A DNA stretch of 64,000 nt from ChocPot-Mid sp043804925 (GCA_043804925.1 JAZDIP010000086.1:38255-102254), one strand, 5' to 3'; numbered from the stretch's first letter, positions 39,346 through 47,446 are shown. The notes: generated by a model from the letters alone, not told the origin. Made by a program: numbers and translations.

Positions 39346-40152
39346 TTATTCACTCAACTTCGCTTCATCCCAAAAGGCATCCATCTCGACGAGTGTCATA
39401 TCGGACAGTTTCTTTCCCTGTTCCTTTGCCTTTGACTCGATATATTGAAACCTGCGGATAAATTTGTCGTTCGTTTTTTGAAGGGCTTCTTCGGCAACTA
39501 CTTCCTCGAACCTTGCGGCATTGACTATTGCAAAAATAATATCTCCTAATTCTTCGGATGCTTTTTCAAAATTATTTGCTTCAATCTCTTTTCTGAATTC
39601 GGCTAATTCTTCTTCGATTTTATCCCATGCACCATTTTTATTATCCCAATCAAATCCGACCTTCGATGCTTTGAACTGTATTCTTTGGGCTCTCATCAGA
39701 GCTGGCAAAGTCTTCGGGACTCCCTGCAAAATTGATTTTTGACCTTCCTCGATTTTCAGGTTTTCCCAATTTTTCATAACGTCTTTTTCACCGTTTATCG
39801 CTACATTACCAAATACATGTGGATGGCGATGGACAAGCTTCTTGCTGATTTTTTTAAGGACATCAACCATATTGAAGCTGCCCCTTTCCTCGGCAATAAC
39901 AGAATGCATAACGACATGCAGTAATATGTCACCAAGTTCTTTTGAGAACTCGTCATCATCATTGTCATTTATTGCTTCAATTGCCTCGTAAGTTTCTTCT
40001 ATTAAAAGTTGTGATATTGTCTTGTTCGTTTGCCTTCTATCCCAGGGACATTCTTTTCTTAAGATTTCCACTATTTCATAAAAGTTCAAAAACTGGTCTG
40101 ATAAGCTGTTCGGGTCTTTTGGTTTCGGCATTTCAACTTTATTATTTTCCAT
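39346..40152 (-). CDS. mazG: Nucleoside triphosphate pyrophosphohydrolase MazG
   Basis: MazG hydrolyses NTPs to NMPs and pyrophosphate, cleaning up non-canonical nucleotides and in E. coli moderating (p)ppGpp stress. The 268 residues from the ATG at 40152 include CPWDRRQTNKTISQLLIEETYEAIEAI and EFSKELGDILLHVVMHS, the EExxE...ExxD magnesium site. A second MazG-type half (KIEEELAEFRKEIE, ASEELGDIIFAIVNAARF) follows. A TTG four codons earlier is possible but less likely. The next gene upstream is on the same strand with a 55-base gap. Confidence 0.95.
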   Translation of the reverse strand: MENNKVEMPKPKDPNSLSDQFLNFYEIVEILRKECPWDRRQTNKTISQLLIEETYEAIEAINDNDDDEFSKELGDILLHVVMHSVIAEERGSFNMVDVLKKISKKLVHRHPHVFGNVAINGEKDVMKNWENLKIEEGQKSILQGVPKTLPALMRAQRIQFKASKVGFDWDNKNGAWDKIEEELAEFRKEIEANNFEKASEELGDIIFAIVNAARFEEVVAEEALQKTNDKFIRRFQYIESKAKEQGKKLSDMTLVEMDAFWDEAKLSE

Positions 40153-40207
40153 AATTCTATTCAAACGATATTAAAATAAATCAACACTTAACACTCAACA
40201 CTTAAAA

Positions 40208-41200
40208 TTAATCACTGCTTGCCCTTCCTACTCTGTAAAAATTCAATATTTCAGCAAAGCCGTAATCTCTAACAGCATCAGAGACGACTGAACGCTTATT
40301 TCCGTATTCTTTTAAATATTCGAGCATGCCCTGCTGTTGCCAGATAAAATTTTGCGGTAAATTTTTAAATCTTCTTGTTAAAACTCCGTAAACATTCAAA
40401 GCAGGGGTGGACCAGTACCAATGGAAAAGCAAAATTCTTGTTTCTTCATCGGCAAGACAAAGAGCTAATGGAAGAATGCAATTCAGGATTATTTCCTGTC
40501 TAAGATTTTGACCTTCGGAAGCAATTTTTCCTTTCATTAGTTTCGGCATTAAATCAAGCACCGGAATTGGCTTTTGCTGTTGAATCAAATCAAGAAAACC
40601 ATAGATACCCGTATCATTCATATTGACGATAATTTCCTTTAATTCAGTGTCTTTGTAAACCGGTCTGTGTTTCCTTTTGTTATACCTGTCCATGAAACGC
40701 GAAGTAATAATACGGACAGCATCACCCAGTTCTGAAAAATCAATAACTTTTTTTGCATCAACCGTTTTCTTTAATAACCTGATGAGTGCATAATCCTGCA
40801 AATCATTTAAAGAATCAACATCGGGCAGAGGAGTTTCGCTGACCTTGCTCAACTTTGCCATTAGCTCCACTTTGCTTACAATAAGAGTTTCAAACGGCAT
40901 TTGTTTTTTTAAATCATTTTCTAATACAATATGCAAGATTACTGAATTGTATTCAGGATTTGTATCATGTGAATGATTGAACCAATCAGAAGCTTTTTTG
41001 TGAAATTCGGAATCACCGATTATAATATCACCATTAATCAGTATTGCCGAATCCCGAAAATCAGGACCTGAATATACATTTATTCTACCCGGAGAGAGAA
41101 TTTGCAGACGCTTACCGCTCAGCGTTTCCCTTGTTACGGAAGGGTCGGACAGCAATAAATGTACAGCCCTTTGCAGTTCAATTTCATGAAATTCTTTCAT
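40208..41200 (-). CDS. DUF2851 family protein
   Basis: The 330 residues match the pattern of DUF2851, a family common in Bacteroidota and Chlorobi. The matching parts are ILSPGRINVYSGPDFRDSAILINGDIIIGDSEFHKKASDWFNHSHD, YNSVILHIVLEND and a C-terminal alpha-helical part ending HWYWSTPALNVYGVLTRRF with a QQQGMLEYLKEYG stretch. It is shorter than the roughly 400 residues I expect for the family. The biochemical role is not known. The ATG lies two bases after the pyrF stop, so it is tightly coupled to pyrF. Confidence 0.75.
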   Translation of the reverse strand: MKEFHEIELQRAVHLLLSDPSVTRETLSGKRLQILSPGRINVYSGPDFRDSAILINGDIIIGDSEFHKKASDWFNHSHDTNPEYNSVILHIVLENDLKKQMPFETLIVSKVELMAKLSKVSETPLPDVDSLNDLQDYALIRLLKKTVDAKKVIDFSELGDAVRIITSRFMDRYNKRKHRPVYKDTELKEIIVNMNDTGIYGFLDLIQQQKPIPVLDLMPKLMKGKIASEGQNLRQEIILNCILPLALCLADEETRILLFHWYWSTPALNVYGVLTRRFKNLPQNFIWQQQGMLEYLKEYGNKRSVVSDAVRDYGFAEILNFYRVGRASSD

Positions 41201-41202
41201 AA

Positions 41203-42003
41203 TTATTTCCCTGCACTATTGAACGCATTTCGATAATATTCAGTTTTTTTTCTAACAGCATCAGCAAAGTTTGTGTCTTTTGAAGCATAAATAATATCCC
41301 TCGAAACATTTATAATTGCCGGTCCTCCTGAATTTGCCGAAATTGCATCTCCAATGCTTCCGCCCTGAGAACCAATTCCGGGAATAAGCAGACAATGTTC
41401 GGGAATTATTTTTCTTATATCCTTGAGTTCCTGCGGATGAGTAGCTCCAATAACATATCCCAATTGCTCTTTTCCTGACCAATTCATGCTTGTTTCGATT
41501 ACTGATTGATAAAGTGATTTTCCGTTTGATACAATCCTCTGAAAATCATTTGAGCCGGAATTTGAAGTTATTGCGAGCAGAAAAACCATTTTATCTTTAA
41601 ACTCCAGAAAGGGAGCAACGGAATCTTTTCCCATGTAGGGATTAACCGTAATCGAATCAGCTTTGAAATATTCAAATACTGATTTTGCATAAGCACTCGA
41701 TGTATTCCCGATATCCCCGCGTTTCGCATCGGCTATCGTAAAAATGTCTTTTGGAATATAATCAAATGTTTCTTTCAATACCTTGAAACCTTCAACTCCA
41801 TATTGCTCATAGAAAGCATAGTTGATTTTGTAGGCACAAACCAAATCCTTTGTACTGTCAATTATTGCTTTGTTGAATTCTAATAATGCATCAACATCAT
41901 TGCCAAGATGTTCCGGTATTTTGGATAAATCTGAATCCAAACCGACACATAAAAGTGAATTATTTTGCTTTTGAATATTGTTTATTTTTTCTAATGCTGT
42001 CAT
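41203..42003 (-). CDS. pyrF: Orotidine 5'-phosphate decarboxylase
   Basis: PyrF converts OMP to UMP, the last step of de novo pyrimidine synthesis. The 266 residues start at 42003, where GAAGG sits five bases upstream; an ATG four codons earlier lacks such a site. CVGLDSD, YKINYAFYEQYG, the catalytic TIADAKRGDIGNTSSAYA and the phosphate-binding PGIGSQGG are seen. The longer spacing and sequence put it with the type 2 (long) subfamily found in actinobacteria and Bacteroidota. Confidence 0.95.
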   Translation of the reverse strand: MTALEKINNIQKQNNSLLCVGLDSDLSKIPEHLGNDVDALLEFNKAIIDSTKDLVCAYKINYAFYEQYGVEGFKVLKETFDYIPKDIFTIADAKRGDIGNTSSAYAKSVFEYFKADSITVNPYMGKDSVAPFLEFKDKMVFLLAITSNSGSNDFQRIVSNGKSLYQSVIETSMNWSGKEQLGYVIGATHPQELKDIRKIIPEHCLLIPGIGSQGGSIGDAISANSGGPAIINVSRDIIYASKDTNFADAVRKKTEYYRNAFNSAGK

Positions 42004-42040
42004 AAAAACCTTCATTTATTTTAAAATCACTTTTTTCTTT

Positions 42041-42118
42041 ACACCTCCCCTAACCCCTCCTTGTTAGGAGGGGAAATTTTTGTTCCCCCTCTATCAAGAG
42101 GGGGTTAGGGGGTGTGTT
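42041..42118. repeat. Double-hairpin palindromic repeat, copy 1
   Basis: Two hairpins lie in tandem. CCCCTCC-TTGTTA-GGAGGGG (42054-42073) and CCCCCTC-TATCAA-GAGGGGG (42085-42104) sit between imperfect outer arms ACACCTCCCCTAACCCC and its near complement GGGGTTAGGGGGTGTGT. The whole 78 bases can also fold as one long cruciform. Confidence 0.9.
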
Positions 42119-42503
42119 ATTCCCCTTTTTTCAAATTTTTCTTTTCAAACCATTCAACATATTCTTCAATCTTTTTAACTACCTTATTTGGATTTCCAAG
42201 AACTTCATCATCTGTAAATCTCAAAATATTAAATCCAATTTCCTTTATAAAATTATCTTTTTTCAAATCATTTTCTTTTACTTTTTCGGATTCATGTGTA
42301 TATCCATCAACTTCTATTACCAAATTCAAATCAAATGAATAAAAATCAAAAATAAAATCACCTATTGGTTTTTGTCTATGAAAATCATAACCACTCAACT
42401 GGTCTTCTTTCAAAGCATACCATAATGACTTTTCAGCATAAGTCGGATTATTTCTCATTTGCCTTGCCAATTCTTTCAGTTTTGGATTATAATATATTTT
42501 CAT
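42117..42503 (-). CDS. DUF559 family PD-(D/E)xK endonuclease-like protein
   Basis: The 128 residues start at 42503 with a GGAG site; the longer frame from 42524 lacks one. The family core is visible. NPTYAEKSLWYAL carries the conserved Glu. It is followed by GYDFHRQKPIGDFIFDFYS (Asp 53), LVIEVDGYTH (Glu 64, Asp 66, His 70) and the C-terminal FNILRFTDDEV. DUF559 proteins share the fold of the very-short-patch repair endonuclease Vsr, so a nicking or cleaving activity is likely but not proven. The gene is closely framed by two copies of a palindromic repeat. Confidence 0.88.
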   Translation of the reverse strand: MKIYYNPKLKELARQMRNNPTYAEKSLWYALKEDQLSGYDFHRQKPIGDFIFDFYSFDLNLVIEVDGYTHESEKVKENDLKKDNFIKEIGFNILRFTDDEVLGNPNKVVKKIEEYVEWFEKKNLKKGE

Positions 42504-42538
42504 AATCTCCAAGTATTTATTCAAACCAAATCTTTCTT

Positions 42539-42616
42539 ACACCTCCCCTAACCCCTCCTTGTTAGGAGTGGAAATTTTTGTTCCCCCTCTATCAAGAGGG
42601 GGTTAGGGGGTGTGTT
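42539..42616. repeat. Double-hairpin palindromic repeat, copy 2
   Basis: It is identical to copy 1 at 77 of 78 positions and in the same orientation; GGAGGGG of the first stem is GGAGTGG here. A fragment matching the terminus, GGGGTGTGT, recurs 34 bases further right (42650-42658), directly before the stop of the next gene. Confidence 0.9.
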
Positions 42617-42660
42617 CTTCTATTTTTTATTTTCCAATTTCTAAAACCTGGGGTGTGTGA

Positions 42661-43971
42661 TTACTTCATCACCTTCACCACACTCCTCTTTCCTCCAACA
42701 TCCACAACTACAAAATAAACTCCTGAGGTCAAATATTCCAAATCCATTTCGATTTCGTTGCCGTATTGTACGGGCACGCCGTTTTGTACGGGCACATTGC
42801 AATGTGCCCCTACGCCTAAAATGTTATAAATATTTATTTCCGGTTTTGCCAATATTTCTTCATCAAAGAATATTTTTACTTTACCATTAGCATATGTATA
42901 TTTTAGTTCATTTAAATTTTTATCTTTTACATGGGTTTCTAACCACTTTGGCCTAAGTAAATTCACAGTCCAAACCATATTAGGTTTTTGTAAACCAACT
43001 GCTGCGATTAAATCATCTTTTGAAACATCAATAAATTGATCAGCTGCATAGAAATATTCATAAGCAACTGAATCTCCTTCTATGTCCCAAACAATAACTT
43101 TTTGAGGATTAAAATCTTCTGTATCAAAAAAAGAAAATATTAAAAAATTGTTATCATTTAAAAAATGAGGAAATCTAACCGAAGGATTTATTATGTTTAG
43201 CTGCTCTTTATAAATAATAGTTTTATGTAATTTCAAAGTTTCTAAATCCCAAATAAATAAATATTCATGACCTGCAGAATTTGCAACAAGATATTTACTG
43301 TCAATTGAAAAAGAGGGATGATCTAAAGAACCATTTGGATTAGTAAAAATTATTACTTCGTTTAATGTATATAGGTCAACGAGAACAATGGAACCCGTGG
43401 AACCACGGAAATCATGAAAACTAAAATATTTTCCATCGGGAGATATTGTTAATCTTCCTGTATAATAATAACGTCCAATAAATGTTTTAATAATTTCCTT
43501 AGAAGCAATGTCAATTACTAATATTTGAGGTTTATCAGTACCTATTTCACCGGTTGTTGTAACGATTTTCTTACCATCAGGAGTAATACAAGCATATTCT
43601 CCATATGGTAAAGTAAAAATTGTATCACCAGTTCTAACATCCCATACCCAAATGTATCCAGTTCCGGAAACTAATAAAGTATCACCTGTTGGTGATAACG
43701 ATATATTATCAATGGTATATGGGTTATTCCTTAAAGTATCGACAATGATACCTGTCATTGTTTCAATTTTATAAATATAATTATTTAAAAAAGAATTACG
43801 AAATCCTGCAAAAACATATTGACCATCAGGACTAAATTTTGCAATTTTTACATTATTAATTTTTTTAGTCCAGACAGTGTCTGGCAGAGGTTCTTGAGAT
43901 TGCAGGAGTGAACCACCGTTCGTCCATACGAAGGCAATCATTGTGATTAGAATTAATGTTTTTGTTTTCAT
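42661..43971 (-). CDS. Secreted WD40-like beta-propeller protein with T9SS sorting domain
   Basis: The 436 residues have a signal peptide (MKTKTLILITMIAFVWTNGG). A seven-fold WD40/YVTN-like repeat region follows (about 30-350), with units such as VAKFSPDGQYVFAGFRNS, ISLSPTGDTLLVSGTGYIWVWDVRTGDT and LTISPDGKYFSFHD. A T9SS type A C-terminal domain (INIYNILG...LEYLTSGVYFVVVDVGGKRSVVKVMK) ends it. Residues 387-404 are encoded by an inserted palindromic repeat in frame (42760-42813) in the loop after IYNILG of the sorting domain. The gene lies 44 bases from the DUF559 unit. Ligand unknown. Confidence 0.85.
   Translation of the reverse strand: MKTKTLILITMIAFVWTNGGSLLQSQEPLPDTVWTKKINNVKIAKFSPDGQYVFAGFRNSFLNNYIYKIETMTGIIVDTLRNNPYTIDNISLSPTGDTLLVSGTGYIWVWDVRTGDTIFTLPYGEYACITPDGKKIVTTTGEIGTDKPQILVIDIASKEIIKTFIGRYYYTGRLTISPDGKYFSFHDFRGSTGSIVLVDLYTLNEVIIFTNPNGSLDHPSFSIDSKYLVANSAGHEYLFIWDLETLKLHKTIIYKEQLNIINPSVRFPHFLNDNNFLIFSFFDTEDFNPQKVIVWDIEGDSVAYEYFYAADQFIDVSKDDLIAAVGLQKPNMVWTVNLLRPKWLETHVKDKNLNELKYTYANGKVKIFFDEEILAKPEINIYNILGVGAHCNVPVQNGVPVQYGNEIEMDLEYLTSGVYFVVVDVGGKRSVVKVMK
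42760..42813. repeat. Palindromic element inserted in frame inside a coding sequence
   Basis: The 20-base perfect palindrome GGGCACATTGCAATGTGCCC (42790-42809) has GTA/TAC flanks (42786-42813). It is followed by a two-copy 18-base repeat containing TTGTACGGGCAC (42766-42777 and 42784-42795). The block is 54 bases, a multiple of three, and codes for residues 387-404 of the beta-propeller T9SS protein. Confidence 0.8.
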
Positions 43972-43996
43972 GAATTTTTAAAATATTTTTATATTT

Positions 43997-44010
43997 TGGA
44001 CTATAGTCCA
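43997..44010. repeat. 14-bp perfect palindrome
   Basis: TGGACTATAGTCCA lies just upstream of the beta-propeller gene start (43971, minus strand). It could be an operator for that gene or part of an intergenic repeat cluster. Confidence 0.4.
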
Positions 44011-44031
44011 TTACAAACAACTTCTATTATT

Positions 44032-44051
44032 CCACTATCTGAAGATAGTGG
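44032..44051. repeat. 20-bp palindrome CCACTATCT-GA-AGATAGTGG
   Basis: A nine-base stem has only two bases between the arms. It is the second member of the palindrome cluster between the beta-propeller and M48 genes. No T-run follows. Confidence 0.5.
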
Positions 44052-44104
44052 CACGGTATTAGAAAATAGAAAATAGAAATTAGAAAATAGAAAGATAGAA
44101 ATGG

Positions 44105-44124
44105 ATTCCTGCATTCGCAGGAAT
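44105..44124. repeat. Palindrome ATTCCTGC-ATTC-GCAGGAAT
   Basis: An eight-base stem with a four-base loop sits inside TGGATTCCTGCATTCGCAGG...ATGAC. Variants of this word with CCCGC/GCGGG stems are, from general experience, among the commonest intergenic palindromes in bacteria. One copy is in the window. Confidence 0.5.
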
Positions 44125-44215
44125 GACAAAATCCCTTTTCCTTTTTCCTTTCTCCTTTTTCCCTTTTCCATAATAATACTTTACAAACTTTTAAACTTTT
44201 AAACTTTTTACTGCT

Positions 44216-45049
44216 TCAGGGAAGCGTTTTTAAAAAATTCTGATACGCTGTCGTGAACAAATTGCTTTCTGACGGTGCAGGGATATTCGCCTTAGCTATC
44301 ATATCTTCAACAGCAGCAACCCTGTCTTCCGGCATTGGATGAGTCGAAAGCAACTCTTCAAGTAAACCACCCCCTGAATTATCACTGATTTTCTTGAAGA
44401 AAAAAGTAATTCCACCCGGATACCATTTTGTTGACTGCAAATATTTAAATGAATATTCATCGGCTTCAAACTCGTCATCACGGCTGTTCTTCAAAAAAGC
44501 CATACCGGTCAGCATATTAGCCCCTAATTCTTCAAGCTGTGAAGGGTCATCACCAAGGATTAAATTAAGCAAAAACGAAACACCGTATTGCTTTGTCATT
44601 CTTTTCGTTGCGTGTCTGCGTTCAGCATGAGCAACTTCATGAGCAAGCACTGCCGCTAATGTTGCCTCGTTTTCTACAAATTTCAATAGTCCGGTATATA
44701 CATACATATAGCCACCCGGAGCGGCAAAAGCATTTACAACATCATCCTTTTGAATAATTTCAATCTGATATGCAAAGGTTGACGCATAATCAACTTCAGG
44801 CGATTTGATTATTTCATTAATAATATTCTGGACATATTGTCTGGCATTAGCATTATTTAAAATAGGATATTCAGTAGTATTTTTCCTTATCTCTCCATCC
44901 AAATCTTTCCCTAAGGATACATCGTCTTCAAGAGTAAAAATGTTTGGATTGGTTATACTATCAGTATCGCAAGCATTTGTAAACAATGCGAATGTAATTA
45001 ATAATGTTGCAGTAATAATCAACTTAATATTTCTAATCATTTTTTCCAT
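44216..45049 (-). CDS. M48 family zinc metalloprotease, probable lipoprotein
   Basis: The 277 residues open with a hydrophobic leader ending FTNAC, a near-canonical lipobox, suggesting an envelope-anchored protein. The zinc site is HEVAH in LAAVLAHEVAHAERRHATKRM, with the third ligand Glu in DEFEADEYSFKYL. Length and motifs resemble the periplasmic BepA/LoiP (YfgC/YggG) group that handles misassembled outer-membrane proteins. LSTHPMPEDRVAAVE near the end fits that group. A GGAG site precedes the ATG. Confidence 0.92.
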   Translation of the reverse strand: MEKMIRNIKLIITATLLITFALFTNACDTDSITNPNIFTLEDDVSLGKDLDGEIRKNTTEYPILNNANARQYVQNIINEIIKSPEVDYASTFAYQIEIIQKDDVVNAFAAPGGYMYVYTGLLKFVENEATLAAVLAHEVAHAERRHATKRMTKQYGVSFLLNLILGDDPSQLEELGANMLTGMAFLKNSRDDEFEADEYSFKYLQSTKWYPGGITFFFKKISDNSGGGLLEELLSTHPMPEDRVAAVEDMIAKANIPAPSESNLFTTAYQNFLKTLP

Positions 45050-45169
45050 GTTTTATCTCCACAAAATTAAAAAACAATATTAAGCAATTTATCAAAAATA
45101 TTTATAAAAATAACACAAAATCTTAACTCTGAAAATAGAATACTTTCTTAAGACTTCAACTAAAATAAT

Positions 45170-45754
45170 TTATATTAAACTGCAAGGTAGTATCAAAGCT
45201 CTTTTCAGGATTTTTAAATAATCAGTTTTAGGGATTTCGATTGCCCCAAGACTTTCAGTAAATTCGTTCTTGTATTGAGAATCTAATAGAATAAATCCTC
45301 TGTCAATCATCCTGAAGGCAAGATAATAAAATGCGGCTTTTGATGCATTGCTTACATCTGAAAACATTGACTCACCAAAGAAAGCACCACCCAAAGCCAC
45401 ACCGTACAATCCCCCTACAATCTTTCCATCCTTATAAGTTTCGACAGAGTGAGCGTAACCTGCATCGTGGAACATAACGAATGCCGCCTGAATTTCAGGG
45501 CTAATCCACGAAGATTCCCTTCCTGCACATCGGCTAATCACATACTCAAAATCTGAGTCAACACGAAATTCAATATCGTTTTTTTTGAAAAATTGTTTGA
45601 GTGAACGAGGAACTTTAATACTATTCAATGGCACAATTGCTCTTGGGTCGGGATTATGCCATAATATTTTTCCTTGGTCATCTGCCATTGGAAAATAGCC
45701 CTGGCTGTATGCCGACAATAAAATTTCCGGATATAAAAAATCATTACCTATCAT
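45170..45754 (-). CDS. aat: Leucyl/phenylalanyl-tRNA-protein transferase
   Basis: Aat adds Leu or Phe from tRNA to proteins with N-terminal Arg or Lys, marking them for ClpS/ClpAP in the N-degron pathway. The 194 residues contain GYFPMADDQGKILWHNPDPRAIVP, GYAHSVETYKDGKIVGGLYGVALGGAFFGESMFS, NASKAAFYYLAF and LLDSQYKNEFTESLGA. It is slightly shorter than the E. coli enzyme, as is usual in Bacteroidota. It lies downstream of a terminator that separates it from the transaldolase gene. Confidence 0.95.
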   Translation of the reverse strand: MIGNDFLYPEILLSAYSQGYFPMADDQGKILWHNPDPRAIVPLNSIKVPRSLKQFFKKNDIEFRVDSDFEYVISRCAGRESSWISPEIQAAFVMFHDAGYAHSVETYKDGKIVGGLYGVALGGAFFGESMFSDVSNASKAAFYYLAFRMIDRGFILLDSQYKNEFTESLGAIEIPKTDYLKILKRALILPCSLI

Positions 45755-45760
45755 GGCGTT

Positions 45761-45794
45761 AAAAAAAGCTGTTACGGGTAACCTGCAACAGCTT
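45761..45794 (-). terminator. Intrinsic terminator after transaldolase gene
   Basis: On the minus strand AAGCTGTT (45794-45787) pairs with AACAGCTT (45773-45766). The T of the last pair begins a seven-T run (45767-45761). It is placed 24 bases after the transaldolase stop and just seven bases before the aat start, so aat must have its own promoter or rely on readthrough. Confidence 0.75.
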
Positions 45795-45817
45795 AGATAT
45801 TATTTTTCATGAACATG

Positions 45818-46480
45818 TTATTTATTTCTTTTACTCTGCATTTTATCATAATCCGATAAGAATGCTTCCAGACCCTTGTCGGTTAAAGGATGCTTTAACA
45901 TCTGCATAATCACATTATACGGGACTGTTGCTATATCCGCACCTGCTTTAGCGGCATCAATTACGTGCAAAGGATGCCTGATTGAAGCGGCAATTATTTG
46001 CGAATCATATTCCTGCATGTCCCATATTTCGCAAACTTCATAAATAACTTCAGCCGAACTTTGTGAAATATCATCGAGCCGTCCCATGAAAACCGATACA
46101 TAAGTTGCACCAGCATTGTTAGCCGCAATTGCTTGAGTAGGACTAAATACCAACGTTACATTAGTGGGTATATCCTGACGCGAAAGTTCATGTACGGCTG
46201 ATAGACCTTCGGGAATCATTGGGATTTTTATTGTCGCTTCGGGAAACCAACTTAAAATATCATCAACTTCTTTCAACATACCATCTTTTTTTGTCGAAAT
46301 TACTTCTACCGACAGATGCCCTCCGACGAGCTTATGAATATCGAGAATTCTTTGTTTAATATCAACGTTTGGGTCTTCCTTTGCCAGCAAAGAAGGGTTA
46401 GTTGTAACGCCTGTAATAAAGCCAAGTTCTGCTGCATGCCTTATGTGTTCTATATTTGCTGTGTCAACATAAATTTCCAT
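45818..46480 (-). CDS. Transaldolase (short TalC/FSA-type)
   Basis: The 220-residue TIM-barrel aldolase moves a dihydroxyacetone unit in the pentose phosphate pathway, or cleaves fructose 6-phosphate in the FSA subgroup. MEIYVDTANIEHIRHAAELGFITGVTTNPSLLAKE and the Schiff-base Lys in ATIKIPMIPEGLSAV are seen. TNVTLVFSPTQAIAA and VSVFMGRLDDI are also typical. Sequence alone does not separate transaldolase from fructose-6-phosphate aldolase. The gene is followed by a terminator. Confidence 0.92.
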   Translation of the reverse strand: MEIYVDTANIEHIRHAAELGFITGVTTNPSLLAKEDPNVDIKQRILDIHKLVGGHLSVEVISTKKDGMLKEVDDILSWFPEATIKIPMIPEGLSAVHELSRQDIPTNVTLVFSPTQAIAANNAGATYVSVFMGRLDDISQSSAEVIYEVCEIWDMQEYDSQIIAASIRHPLHVIDAAKAGADIATVPYNVIMQMLKHPLTDKGLEAFLSDYDKMQSKRNK

Positions 46481-46559
46481 TAAACCTCCACTTATTAATT
46501 GATTATTTTTATCATCTCTAATAAAACAAATTTACGTTAAAATTTTGATTATTCCCAAT

Positions 46560-47195
46560 TCACTTTGCCAATTGTGATAAGATGTTGACAATGATTTCAA
46601 CTGATTTCTTTAAATCGTCAAGACTGCCATTATTTTCAATTACAAAATCAGAATGTTGAATTTTTAATTCCTGGGATAATTGCTGTTTCATTCTGTATCT
46701 TATGTCTTCTTCTTTCATATTGCTTCTTTTTTTAATTCTATCAATAGCAATATCTTCTTTGGCATCAACAACAATTATGTAATCAAATCCTTCTTCAATC
46801 TGAGCTTCAAATGTTAAAGCACTTTCAACAAAAATAAGTTTCTCGCCTTTTTTTTCGTATTCCTCAACTTCGTCAATCATCTTTGCAATTACAACAGGAT
46901 GAACTATGGAGTTCAATTTTAAGAGCGCTTTTTCGTGTTCTTCTGTATTACCAAAAACAATAGAGGAAAGCAGGTCTTTATCAATAAGCCCTGTTTCATT
47001 GTATAAATCTTTGCCAAAAGTATCAATTAGCTTTTTCTTAACATTTCTATCAGTCGCTATTATCTCTTTTGCATTTTCATCAGATGATATAACTTTGTAC
47101 CCCATTTCTTTTATGATGTTAGCAACTGCAGTTTTACCACAACCGATACCGCCTGTTATAGCACAGACTAAAGTTTTATTTGTTTTGTTTTCCAT
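46560..47195 (-). CDS. coaE: Dephospho-CoA kinase
   Basis: CoaE phosphorylates the ribose 3'-OH of dephospho-CoA, the last step of coenzyme A synthesis. The 211 residues have the P-loop GGIGCGKT at the N-terminus, SSDENAKEI with the substrate-binding Asp, and LNSIVHPVVIAKM. A typical lid region (IDRIKKRSNMKEEDIRYRMKQQLSQ) follows. It is divergent from the tRNA-Glu gene. Confidence 0.95.
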   Translation of the reverse strand: MENKTNKTLVCAITGGIGCGKTAVANIIKEMGYKVISSDENAKEIIATDRNVKKKLIDTFGKDLYNETGLIDKDLLSSIVFGNTEEHEKALLKLNSIVHPVVIAKMIDEVEEYEKKGEKLIFVESALTFEAQIEEGFDYIIVVDAKEDIAIDRIKKRSNMKEEDIRYRMKQQLSQELKIQHSDFVIENNGSLDDLKKSVEIIVNILSQLAK

Positions 47196-47308
47196 AATTC
47201 AATTCTATTAATCATTACAAACTTTAACTGACAATGAATCATTCCAATAACTATCATTAAATAATTCTGATAAGTTTTCAATATAAATAGAATTTAAGCA
47301 AATTAAAA

Positions 47309-47340
47309 TTTGGAAAAAAGTAAAATCTTCCTTAATTTTG
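47309..47340 (+). promoter_or_regulatory. Bacteroidota-type promoter of tRNA-Glu
   Basis: A TTTG (47309-47312) and TAATTTTG (47333-47340) match the -33 TTTG and -7 TAnnTTTG elements of the Bacteroidota housekeeping sigma factor with 20 bases between them. The -7 box ends 15 bases before the tRNA 5' end. Confidence 0.7.
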
Positions 47341-47355
47341 TATTCTATGCCATTT

Positions 47356-47427
47356 GGTCCCGTCGACTAGTGGTTAGGTCACCAGCCTTTCACGCTGGTA
47401 ACACGGGTTCGAATCCCGTCGGGATCA
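47356..47427 (+). tRNA. tRNA-Glu (UUC)
   Basis: The 72 bases fold as a cloverleaf. The acceptor is GGTCCCG/CGGGATC with one G-U pair. The anticodon stem CCAGC/GCTGG holds the loop CTTTCAC with anticodon TTC. The T arm is ACGGG-TTCGAAT-CCCGT, and the discriminator is A. CCA is not encoded. A recombinase gene lies just downstream, so the 3' half may serve as an attachment site. Confidence 0.95.
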
Positions 47428-47446
47428 CTGAGCTACAACACACCGG

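Larger units (their letters stand above)
42041..42616. mobile_element. Candidate selfish unit: DUF559 nuclease gene boxed by two 78-bp double-hairpin repeats
   Basis: Two direct copies of a 78-base double palindrome (42041-42118 and 42539-42616, one mismatch) enclose a single gene. The stop codon of that gene overlaps the last bases of the left copy by two bases. The start codon lies 36 bases from the right copy. No other gene fits inside. The arrangement suggests a unit that spreads or is kept by the nuclease acting at the repeat. This is an inference; only the layout is seen. Confidence 0.5.

Noticed and set aside
42112..42342. Plus-strand open frames over the DUF559 gene
   Set aside because: They are low-complexity antisense shadows; the minus strand carries the nuclease motifs and a GGAG site.
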